From Rotaria sp. Silwood1 (lineage: Eukaryota > Rotifera > Eurotatoria > Philodinida > Philodinidae): a stretch of DNA of 64,000 nucleotides. Below, in pieces: positions 36,553 through 47,865 of the stretch; the stretch's first letter is position 1, and each line of letters starts with the position of its first letter. Location: the NCBI GenBank assembly GCA_905250075.1, contig CAJNOP010000022.1, forward strand, positions 1,327,981-1,391,980. The letters run 5' to 3'. The notes under the pieces were generated by a model, which was given only the letters and a program-made list of their open reading frames with translations, ran no database searches and was not told the DNA's origin. A program made the translations under genes and the position numbers.

Positions 36553-38996
36553 ATGAGATTATCTCCGATAGTACGTTTTCTATCATCTAATGGATTTTAT
36601 GTTCATATTAAAAATAAAACTCCCGATTGGCAACCATTGTTAAGTCAAGGTGAAAAAATTATTGGTTATCCATCATCATTACATTCATTAGTTAATCTTA
36701 AATATTTATTTAATGAAGAAGTATCAACATTAATTGGTTATTTAAGAAAATTAGTTGGTACACAACATCCATTACTTAAACTTGCTACAAATATGTTAGA
36801 AAGTCCACCGAAGGCAGCACATTCAAGATCAGTTTTACTTTTATTAATATCAAAAGCAGCAGGAATTCCACAAAAAACTTATCAAGAAGATATGGTTCAA
36901 CATGGAATTCATCAACATCAAAGACAATTAGCTGAATTAATTGAAATGAGTAATGATTGAATATTTTATATGATTCAGTTCCATTTTGTTGACAAATTTT
37001 TTTTCCATATCTGAAACCACTTACTTACTCTTATTCGTTTTGATCCTCATCTATAAAACGTTAGTACTGATTTACTTTTACAATTCCCTATACTTTCTAA
37101 AAATAAATGAATATTCATTATATGATTAATCGATTGAACCTCAATTTGTCGACCCAAATGCTCAATTATTAGATTACGATCGATTCAAGAAAGAAAAAGT
37201 TGTCGATGATACGGAACGATGCCCTTTAAATGAATTTTGAGCTACATCCTGATTACTGACTCTTATTGTTGCCGATGGACGAAAAATATTCGCAAAATAG
37301 AATCGCGAGAGAGAGAGACGAAAATGATCTATTATAGAATCAAAACCAGGTATAGAATGCAGAAAAGTTACTAATGAATCATATTGGAACATCTAATTTT
37401 TATTAGGTTCATCAGAACAATTCTCCTTGTTAGTTGTGTCGAATATCTTGATTGAGTATCGTTCTACATGGTTTTTAGTTGAATTCTAATTGCATCAAAT
37501 AAATTGCTAAATAATTTTTGTAGTTTCTTCAATAATATTACAAAATGCTTCATGAATTTTTCTTGAATTGAGTTACCTATATTGATCATCTTATAATATC
37601 AATTTTTACTTGTTTTCATAATGTGAATATTTTTTTAAAATTATCTTGTTTGTTTTAGTTCATTTAGGTATTCTTGGTCATCGAGGTAATGAAAATAATA
37701 TAATATGAAGAAAAAAAAATTATATTTCTTTGTCTAGGTATTGTGGATTTAAAAGATCATCAAAGTGATTTAGAACAAGGAAATAAAATAGCAGTCTTAG
37801 GTGGAGATTATCTCTTATCACAAGCTTGTGGTAAATTAGCTGAATTTCGAAAACCTCCAGTAAAAAAACTATATTTTATTTACTTAAATCATTATTATTT
37901 AAAAGTTTTTATTAGGTTGTAGAAACTATTGGTAATGCAATTGCAGATATGTGCAAAGCAGAATTTTTTTTAAAAGATAAACAATCACTTACATCATTAA
38001 CAGAATGGTATCAACTAACTGCACTGTAAGCATTTGATAGAACAATATCTTAGTTTTAGAGCATGGATGTGAGTCTTCTATTCCCCACGCTTACTTTACA
38101 TATTATTAATAATACATTTAAGTAATATTTTTTTCAAATCATATTAATATCATTGATCAACATACATATTAAAATTAATATCTCAAAAGAATATGCTTGA
38201 TCATTTTTCTTGTAAATATAATCAATAAGCTTTTATGGGCAATAAAAAAAAGTGTCAGTCTATTTCAGGGAAAATGATGACGCAAGAAAACACTCACTTT
38301 TCTTTCTAACTAGATAATTATTGAGCTACTCTTTATTTAATCTGAATAGATTAATCAGTAATCGAACCAACCTCATTTATATATTTGTTTCTTCCTCTAA
38401 ACCTAATTAATTAAATAAATAAATATGGAAAATCAGTTAAAACTTCATTAAGTTTCTTTCTTATCTATGCCATAATTTTCTACAAAATTTGATATAAAAT
38501 AATATTCTTTGACATCATAATCCATAGGATGCTAATTACTCTCATTATTATGATTTATTTCAGTTCTGTAGCAAATTTGGTTGCATCAGGTTGTCGTGCT
38601 TCTCTTCAATTAGTGGATCATTTACCATCATTTCAAGATCAAGCATATTATTTATGTCGACATATTATATTTTCATGTATGATGTATAATGATATATCTC
38701 AATATTCATCATCATTTGCAAATGATTCATCTTCTTTAACACTTTATGGAACTGTACCTATGAATCGTTCATTTCCATATTCAATAATGAATAAATCAAA
38801 TAATGAGAATGTAACTTTTGAACAATTAAATAATAAAGAATTACTTGATCAATGTCGTGAACAATGTTTAAAAGAAAGTAATAAAGCAATAGAATTACTT
38901 CAAACAAATTTTGATCAAAAATCATCAGCAACAATACTTCTACGTTCAATTATTAAACAAATTCAAGATGGTCTTTTTTCAAAAAAAGTTATTTAA
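36553..38996 (+). CDS. PDSS2: PDSS2 (decaprenyl diphosphate synthase subunit 2)
   Basis: Exons 36553-36949, 37659-37685 (27 nt), 37738-37859, 37916-38025 and 38564-38996 give about 362 residues. Matches to animal PDSS2 are clear: EKIIGYPSSLHSLVNLKYL, RKLVGTQHPLLKLATNML, RSVLLLLISKAAGIPQKTY, RQLAELIEM-IHLGILGHRG-IVDLKDHQ and GNKIAVLGGDYLLSQACGKLA. It partners with the catalytic PDSS1 in mitochondria to make the isoprenoid tail of ubiquinone. The aspartate-rich DDxxD motifs of catalytic prenyltransferases are absent, as expected for this regulatory subunit. The N-terminus (MRLSPIVRFLSSNGF) is basic and amphipathic, compatible with a mitochondrial presequence. The gene starts only 160 bp after PUF60. 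Introns 1 and 4 (709 and 538 nt) are long for the window. Confidence 0.93.
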
Positions 38997-39064
38997 ATTT
39001 TGTTTGTTTGTTTGTTTTTATTTTTGTTTTTTGTTTCAAATAAAAAAAAACTCAATAGTTTGGA

Positions 39065-40533
39065 TTATATATAAATGTTTGAAATTTTTTCATTTGTATC
39101 GTCATTACCATAAACAGGTGTGATTGAACGTGCAGATTTATAAGCATTATTATTATTTAATAATTGAATAGAAGTTTTTGTTGCTTCTCTTTGTTCATCA
39201 TTTAATTCAAAATTTTCATCATCATCATCATCATAATCAGTTAAACGACTTTGAACATGAATTATATTTGTTGGTGTTAGATTTTGTTGGTTTCGTACTG
39301 CCGATAGACGTGCTTCAATTTTTTCTCGATGTTTTTGTTCAACACGTTGACGACTAAAGAAAAACAAAAACAACAAAAAAAAAAAGAAGCTGTCAGAATA
39401 ATCTCTGTGAAGTTGAAATGTGAAAATCGATATATATATATGTTATCTATACACTTCAAAACTTTATTTAGATTGTGAGCCATAAAGTTTAAAGTTATAA
39501 AAATGAAATTGATTTTACTTACGCTAAATTTGCTTCATGAGCTTGATCAATTATTTGACCAACTTCAATTATATTTTGAGTTTTAATTTTTTTTTCATTC
39601 ATTTTTGTACGTAATAAATTATGTTGTCTTTCTTTTTCATGTTCTAATTTAACGTCCATACCACCCATTTTGTCTATTATGTCTGATGTTTGCTATATAG
39701 AAGAAAGAGAAGAATTGTTTCGATTTTTTTTTTTGTATTTCATAAAATTTCAATACTTTTTCAAGAATATCCGAAGATAAATCAACATTTTTTCGATTTT
39801 CTTCTGCACGTTTTCGTCGTTCACGTCGACGTATATATTTAATAACGGCAGCTTTATCTGATGGATGTTGTTGTTGATTTTGATCCGTTGTAAGAAGTGC
39901 TTCAAAATATGCTTGATATGTTGCATTCATACCTGAATTTGGACGAAGATCAGCAAGACCATGAATATCATGTTTTTGTCGTAAAAAAATTGAAATTGGT
40001 ATTGAATTTTCTTTAAGAAGAGAAAAAAAGCAAAAAGAATAATGAACATTTTTATCTTTCTTTTTTACCTTTTCGTCTTTGTATTGCTAATTCTTTATTT
40101 CTTGTAATTTCTTCAAGTTGTTTTTTGTATTGTTCTTGTTCACGTTGAAATTCTTCATATGAACTTCTTAACATATCTCGACTTTCATCCAATGTAGTCA
40201 TCATATTTCTACTATCTTCATTTTTAATTGCTTCAAATGCATGTAAAATAAGTTCCTACAAAAATTTGTTTATATATATATGTAAAATGCATCATATTCC
40301 GTTAGTCTTACTTGACTTTGTGGAGTTAAAGTTGCTAAATTGGATGTAGATATTTTTCTACGATCAATACTTTGTGCACGTTTATCATTTGCATTTATAA
40401 ATTGACGAAATTTTGTTGATGAATTTTCTTTTCTTTGCTGTTGTTGTTGTTGTTGAAGATATATTTCAGTTGTAGATGATGCAGATAAACTATTTCGATC
40501 TTGCATTGGTGATGAATATCCATTAGAGTTCAT
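39065..40533 (-). CDS. Unrecognised coiled-coil protein
   Basis: Exons 40533-40315, 40255-40069, 40010-39757, 39692-39523 and 39353-39065 join in phase to about 372 residues. I do not recognise the family. The N-terminus is Ser/Asn-rich with a run of seven glutamines (residues ~27-33). From about residue 74 long charged helices follow (DESRDMLRSSYEEFQREQEQ, KKQLEEITRNKELAIQRRK; then YIRRRERRKRAEENRKN; then VKLEHEKERQHNLLRTKMNE and VEQKHREKIEARLSAVRN), all typical of coiled coil. A less charged patch (IFLRQKHDIHGLADLRPNSG, YQAYFEALL) separates the first two. The C-terminus has an acidic run of five Asp. No signal peptide or membrane segment is seen. Cytoskeletal or ciliary use is possible but unsupported. 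It is convergent with PDSS2; the stop codons are 69 bp apart. Confidence 0.8.
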
Positions 40534-42511
40534 TCTCTCTTCACATGCAATAAAAACTTTTGCGTTTAATTTGAGTAATATAAGAAAAAAAGAAATATTT
40601 AAAAATGTGGTGCAATTAAAAAAAGAGACGAGCTATTAAAGACAAAAAAAAAAGGAAAATGACAGGAAAAGGCGAGAAAATGCGTAGGGGCAAAATAGAA
40701 GTTCAATTTTTTCAAGTGTCGATTTCTTTTTTTTCTTTTGTTTCCCATTGTCTTGTTTAATCAAACATGAATGAAACAATATCACTACAAATTTCCTTCA
40801 AATAGAAACAACAAGTATTCTATTGAAAATAAACTTACAAAGTAGACATGTAAATTTTCGATTTCAGTCGTCAAGCAATACGATTTTTCAACAGTTCAAG
40901 CCTAAGGATATAATTAAAACACGACACTACTGTGTGTTTAGAACTTTTAATTTATTATTTTCTTTTTTAATTTTAATGCAATTACTGCTACTTTTTCTGA
41001 GAATTGTAAAATGAATTTTATCAAAAATATCACTATCACATACTGCATACCAACTGCAAAATAACATGAAACAACAATTGTTCATGATGACATGTAAGAT
41101 GAATTTAAAATGTTATTTACTTTGAAAAAAAGGCCAATAGTTTCCTTTTAACAGATGGGCTGAAAGTTTTGATTGCTGTGAAAGTGTCAGTAGTGTTCGA
41201 GTACAGCAGTGAGGTAATTGGAACGGAATATATGCACCAAAATTTCTCGTGCAAATATTTGCTCATTTTGATCAACCTAAAAGTATTTCAGACAAGTTAA
41301 AAACTATGACATATCGTCTAATGAACGGCACATAAGTTACAAAAGATTATGTAGAAAAGTTACATTCAATAGAAAATTAAAAAAAGCATCTTTGAGGATG
41401 TTTCGGTTTTTGCATTGTTAAGATAATTTCGATTGGAAAAACATGTATTGAATAGAAACTGACGAATTATTTTTACTTGTAATAAAAATCCAAAGTGTTT
41501 ACATAATGCATCATTAACAATGACAAAAAAAGAAATATTTTTTTTGTGAAGTAAACTAATGAACATTCAAGTGATTTGAAAGGTTGGAAGGAGTTGTTTA
41601 TTTCTTATTGAATAATCGGCAGCTTAGATAGCAAGCAATAGTAAAAATATGATTACAATTTAACTTTTCATTGTTACTGAAAAACTGATGTTATATCAAA
41701 GCAAGAAAAATTAATATTGAATTTTCTTCACAACAAAAAAAAATTAAAGTTAATTTGACATATCATTACGGAGAAATTTAACAACTTTCTGATGAAAATT
41801 TTTCTATGACAATTAAAATTTAGTAATTAGTAATATTATTCTATGTCTTCATAATATTAAGTTTTTAACTAAAATAAAATTTAATTGATCTATTGATTAA
41901 TTTTGTTTTTCTTAATTTCTATTTTTAAACTTTAAAAAACAATCTAAAATTCATCAAACAACTGTGTTTAATTTTCAAGGAATAAATCATAGATAACAAT
42001 TAAATGAAAGTATTGAATTTCTTGTTAAAATTTTCAATAAGAAAAAAAAATTTGAAAATGATACTTCTTATAAACTTGGTATTCAATCGCTATGAACAGG
42101 TGAGAAAGAACTGGTTATGTCATACAATAAATGAAGGAAGAAAAAACGTACAAATAAAAGAAAACAAATGAATAAAATCTCGTTCTCCTTTACCGTGTTA
42201 TCGGACACAAGCTAAATTAAACGGAATAAAAATGTTGAGTGCCAATAAAGAAAAAAAAAAGAGAACAGTCTCTTTTTTTTTTATTGTATTTATAATAAAG
42301 TACATGATATAAACACAATATAAAGACTTAAAATGACTGTTTTTTTTACATGATCACAAGCACATACAAAAAGGCATAATGAATGATTATCGTAATTCGA
42401 TTACTTTCGCTTATGTAATCACCTATTGAAGTGTGTATGACATTTTTCTTTTGTTCATATTCATAGGTAGTTAATATTCATATATAACCACGCTCATTCA
42501 TTGACTTAAGT
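40534..42511. other. Intergenic, no gene recognised
   Basis: About 2 kb of AT-rich sequence between two divergent genes (coiled-coil gene and tetraspan gene). Promoters of both should lie here. Short frames at 40823-41014 and 41366-41566 have no recognisable domains, and I saw no clear repeat. Confidence 0.5.
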
Positions 42512-43746
42512 ATGTTGGAAATAAGTCGTATTTATCTTAGCACTGGTTTACTACTGGCTATTTTCACATTAATATTTCATATAATTGCAATGGAATATCC
42601 ACGATGGAAGTAAGTTTTCTTCCTAAATCAATTTATAAAACATTTTTATCTTATGTCATTGAACCGTTTAAGTAGAAAATTATGTTCTGTACATATACTG
42701 TACAAAGAAAATCAATTTCGATTTGACCCTACCAACAATTATTTTGATATCAATTTCAGATCTTTAGGTATTAATGTGTCAGAAAAAATATGCATATCAA
42801 CATCTTCTATAAAATTCTAACATTGATATACCTGTAAATAATAGGAAGGCTTTTGAAAATTGCTTCTTCTAATACAATCAAATTTTCTATACATTGGACG
42901 TTCATCTATTTTTTAATGAAAAAGTCATTAGACATGATAAGAAAAAACGATGTCCCTAAAATTTAAATATTTTGTTCAGTTAGATTTAACAAAAGAATAT
43001 TCTCTTTAGAATCTATGAGCATCGTCGAATTCCTAATGAAACAATGTTTATTGGTTTATTTCATCGTTGTGAAAATCGACTTATTAATGGTGTTTTAAAT
43101 ACAAATAAAATGTATCTTATTTGTGATGCAAATAAATATTTACCACATAATAAAAATTTATCTTATTTATTAAATAAAGTTCAACCAACTGAAGCTCAAC
43201 GTTTCTGTAATATAGCTGGTAATCCTTATCGTTGTAATTATTCATTAATAAATAAAAGTCTTATATCATGTACAATTATATCAATATTTACACTTAGCTT
43301 ATCGATTATTTCAATTTATTTACATTTACTTATTAATCAATTTAAATATAAAACTCATCTTGGTATTGCTATTATAACAATATCTCTTTTATTTATTGCT
43401 TTTATATGTATTCTTACAACACTTATTTTACTAAGTTCAACAATGTCACATGATTTATTTGAATATCGTTATAATTTAAATTATCGTTTAATTGGACAAA
43501 GTATGTTTAGAACAAAAAAAAATTGAATTGTTTAAAAAAATAGGATATTTGATTTTTTATTGTTTAGAACATCAAAATTTAACTAATGATTTTGAACAAA
43601 GTATTCGACAAATAGCTGCTAGTGATTATGATATTCGTCTTGATTGGTCAGCTGGTTTAGAAATTATTTCATTAATATTATCAAGTTTTACTTTAGTTTC
43701 ACAAATTCTTTATCTTTTTTCTACATATAGAAATAGAATTGGATGA
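42512..43746 (+). CDS. Four-transmembrane claudin/PMP22-like protein
   Basis: Exons 42512-42609, 43010-43500 and 43568-43746 give about 255 residues. Four hydrophobic segments are visible: TGLLLAIFTLIFHIIAM near the N-terminus, IISIFTLSLSIISIYLHLLI, IAIITISLLFIAFICILTTLILL, and ISLILSSFTLVSQILYLF near the C-terminus. A large loop with W, GLFHRC and several Cys lies between the first two, as in the PMP22/claudin superfamily (whose loop carries W-GLW-C-C). The second extracellular loop contains DYDIRLDWSAGLEIIS, again typical. Family members are junction or membrane-organising proteins. I cannot place it in a named subfamily. The exact acceptor of exon 2 was chosen by phase. TBATA lies convergent, with the stop codons about 107 bp apart. 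Confidence 0.75.
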
Positions 43747-43852
43747 AAAAAACACACATTTCATTTCTTTTTTCAAGTCGTTTTCAATGTACTTTTTTGC
43801 TTTATTCTTTCACATTAGTTTTTTTTTCTTGAGATAAATATAAAAATTTGTA

Positions 43853-46762
43853 TTAATTTCCTTGGAGACGATGAAGTGTTGATGCATCAGGTTTCCATAC
43901 ACCAGAATACGATTTACTTGGTCGATTATCTAGATGAGAAAAAGTTTATTTGTATTTTGATATTTTCTAAATTATAATCTCGTTTCTAGACTCCATTATT
44001 ATAATCTCGAATCTTGTTAATATTGAATATTTATTGTTGCTTACCTGATGAATTTATTTCTTGTTGTCTGCCATGATAACGACGATCATTTTCGTTTTGT
44101 GATTCAATCATAACATTAGTGGCAGGTACATCAAGATCTTCATTTATAAAGAAAATATAATAAATTGCAAGAAAATAAATGATTTAATAATGAGAAATTT
44201 ACTTTCAATATTTTCATGAGTTTGTTGATGACGTTTACCTTGGGATGATGTTTGTTTAGTAAGTAATTTAAGGGCATTTTCAAGACGTGCTTGTTTTGAT
44301 TGTAATTCATTAATTTGTTTTTTAGATTCTTCTTCTTGACGTGATAATTTATTTTTTAATTCACGAATTTTATGTAATTTTGCATTATCATCTTGATTCA
44401 ATGATTCTTTTATTTTAATTGGAGGAAGTATTATTTCTTTTCGTTGTTGTTCATCATTTTCATATTCATATTCATTTATGTTTTTTTTATTATCATTATT
44501 AATATCATCATCATCATTGAATTGAAGTGATTCAACACGATGTTTTTGTTGATGACTTGATGATGATCGTCCTAATGGTGTTTGCAATTGTTTTGATTGT
44601 TTTCTCGTTTTTGCCACTGATATTGATCGAGATCGTTGATGATGATCATCAAGTTGTATTGTATCAATTTGTTCATTATTTTCATCTTCTTGTTGATTTT
44701 GATTATTTTCATTAAATGAATTATTTTTATCATTTGATGGTCCTCCATCAAATGATGAATATGAACGTCGATTATAATTTTGATAAGAACGTTTATATGT
44801 TGATGTATTTTGTGGTGATGAATTCGAATTATTATTATTTATTAAATTAGTCCATGAATCACCTAAATGATTATCATTTTTTTGTTCTTCATTGATTGAT
44901 TGTAATGTCGATAAAGGATGATTGAGAGATTCTCTCATGTATTTTTGTGATGCTTGTTTTTCTTCATTTTTTTGTCTAAATCGAAAACATATGAATAAAA
45001 AGCTTTTTATTGCAGTCCTATTGAGTCCGAAATGTGGAACTCACATGTGTTCTTTACTTTCATTATACTAATACAAAAAACATGAAATGAAAAATCTTTC
45101 GCAGACTATAGTTCTTTTTTAAGGATAATTGATCTCCAGAGAAGCGATCTGTCTTATTCCATAAAGTAAAAGGTTAGAGTCTAAGAACAGAAGTTCACAT
45201 GTGTCTATCTGCGATAATGTTATTTGACATAATCAGCTTTCAACAAAGATTCATTACACATCCTCTCTGAGATAATAACAGCAAGAAAATAAATAAGAAG
45301 CATAAATAATAATCAATCTACCGATTAGTCTGAAATTCGTGCCGATATCGAATCTATCTCCGATCTAAGTGTTGGTGTTAATGCCGTTCAATGTCTTTTT
45401 CCGTTGCTAAGAAATTTTGAGAAAAAAGTCTGACATTTCTTGTCTTCGTTAGCTAAGCTCTGTAATGAGGGGATGGTAGCTGAAAAATTTCGACATCAAA
45501 ATTACATTTACTATTTGCTTCGCAAATATATATGAGTTTCCGAAAAATATATCTCTTAAATATAGTTTACTTTTCAACAAAATTTGATAATGCATTAAGG
45601 TCAGCCGATTGTTCTGGTTCATTTGATGTACGTTCGGATTCTTTTAACCCTCGAAGTGCAGAATTAATCATTGTACGAGCTTGTTCTTTTTCTTTGAAAA
45701 TAAAAATAAATATCGATATAATAAATAATATAAAACAAATGAACAAACCAGTTTGTGAAGCTGAAACAAGCCATGATTGAACATCTTCCAAATTACTTGT
45801 ACCAAGAAGTTGACAGAGTACTTGTAACATCTAATTCATAGAAATCTTGTTAACTATGAGATATTTTAATCAGTATTTTTCTTGATTCTTTATACTTTCA
45901 AGATCAATACTGATCCTATTAACTCGTGTATTTTTGAAATCTCATAAAAAACCTAATGATTTGTCTATTCAAAATAAGATTTTAGTTTCATACTCTAAAT
46001 TTCTTTGTTCTTTTAGGATATTTTCATATGAATTTTACTTATAGTATTGATCCGTATGATAAAAATAAAATAATTGGTTTGTCTCTTACCCACATTTCTC
46101 TTTCATGTTCAGGTACATTAAATAACATATCTGAATATGGTGTAGCATGTTTAGAACCTGTACGTCCTCGTGATTTTGCAGTTCCTTCATTAAAACGACC
46201 CGTTCGAGCTGAATAACGTGCACCAGAACGTGAAGCATGCTGTTGATCAGTTATGGTTGCTGGTCTATTATAATGTTTATGTTCATCTTTCTCAATTCCA
46301 AGTCCACTAGCACTTGCTAAAGAAGCCAATTCTTGTCGCCAACGTTCTGTATCTTGAACTTGATAAAAAAAAAACATAATGATGAAAAGAAAAAAACACA
46401 TTATAAAACTTACTAACGCCATACGTATTCCAAAAACCCATGGGAGGAACTAATCGTTCAGCACGACGTGGAGTTTCAAATAAAGGTAAACTGGGTCTAC
46501 TAAAACCAAGTGAGGTAGCAGATGTTGAACGAACAACGGACGGATCATCATTAACACTACAAATCAATGCACCATTCAGTCCTTTTTAAAGAAAAAATAA
46601 ATAAATGATAAAAAAAACAATCATTTTAGGTCTTCCTTCCAAAATACCTTCAATATGTCGTACTCGTTTTGGTTTAGCTGTATTTCGAGTAAAGAACATA
46701 TTTGATGACAATTTTCCAAAACGTGAACCACTACGAGAAGGTGTTTGTTCGAAAAGTGCCAT
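43853..46762 (-). CDS. TBATA: TBATA/SPATIAL family protein
   Basis: Eight exons give about 565 residues: 46762-46648, 46581-46414, 46358-46090, 45830-45749, 45691-45571, 44975-44203, 44137-44045 and 43929-43853. The order of conserved blocks follows TBATA (SPATIAL; thymus, brain and testes associated): RFGKLSSNMFFTRN, VRHIEGLNGALICSVND, ERLVPPMGFWNTYG, ERWRQELASLASASGLG, GARYSARTGRF, and MLQVLCQLLGTSNLEDVQSWL followed by EKEQARTMINSALRGL. In mammals the protein is linked to spermatid, thymic stromal and neuronal development; molecular function is unclear. The large exon 6 adds an Asn/Gln-rich and Ser/Arg-rich region ending in a coiled coil (KIRELKNKLSRQEEESKKQI), which is absent from the short mammalian protein. 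The C-terminus (SKSYSGVWKPDASTLHRLQGN) looks compact and conserved-type. Introns 1-4, 6 and 7 are 55-115 nt apart from intron 3 (259 nt); intron 5 is 595 nt. Confidence 0.88.
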
Positions 46763-47865
46763 GTCTAAAAATTAGATATATATTTTTAAAATAAAAAACA
46801 AGTTCATACTTATTAATTATTTCGATTGAAAAAAAAAACGTATAGTTTTGTTGTATTCTATTTACTGTTATTAACAACGACAACCAAATGCACTATAGTC
46901 GACGTAACGATTCCTTTGGACGCGCAATTGTAAATGTCAACAAAACAAATCGAAAAAGAAAAATCGAAACAATTATAAAAGGAATGTAACAACGTTTATA
47001 TGATCTCAGTTTTTTTCACTTTCTTTTTCTATCATTTAAATGTTTCGTGTTCAACGGAAGACATCTAATCAAAGTAACATTCACAGGAAACATTTTTTCA
47101 TATAAAATTGTACTTAAATGCCATACTCAGTTTTACATTTTTTTTAATGATAAAAAAGTGTCATTATTAATCCAAACAAATTCTGTCTGATTCACTCTTT
47201 TTCTTTTTTTTCTTGCTTAACAATACAAAGAACACAATTGATCAAGGAGAATATTTGAGAGTTTTGTTGTTATTTTCAAATAGTTTGATGTCAACTTGCC
47301 TACCAACATCTCATGGCAACATTTACATTGTTCTGTCTTTATTTCACTGCTTGTAACTTTTAGAAAAAAAAAGGATGAAGAAAACAAAAAACAAGCATTA
47401 AACCATTTATGTCTATGCCCGTGGACAAGCTTCTTTCTTTTGTTCTGTTACAGTCACAATTATTCATAATGATGGATCGGGACATATTCATTTTGTTAAA
47501 ATAAAACGAAATGATAATCGATATATGACATAATAACAAGAGATAAAGATATGTTCTCAATCTGTCGTTTTTCTTCTTATTATTTCATATGGTGCTTCCG
47601 GCTAGTTTCGGCCGGATTAACAACTAGTGCGTAGTAATAGAGTTCTGTCGATTAGAAAAAGCACGAGAGAAAAATATGAGGAAAGAACATTTATGGAAAC
47701 GAGAGAACTGCCACTGACTGAGCTTGTCAGTTTCGATATGAGATCGATTTACATACAGAGAAGATCAATCCTGAGGGATTTGCTCAGCTTTTTTTCTCTC
47801 TCTTTCACTGTCTATAGACATTTTTTTGTTTTGACTTATTTGTTCAGTCAAATCCGAATAACGTT
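46763..47865. other. Divergent intergenic region TBATA / Cys-loop channel
   Basis: About 1.1 kb between divergent starts; both promoters should be here. The block near 47590-47640 (GGCTAGTTTCGGCCGG) is locally G+C-rich. Frame 47627-47869 runs up to the channel start codon but shows no domain, and I treat it as 5' untranslated or random. Confidence 0.4.
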
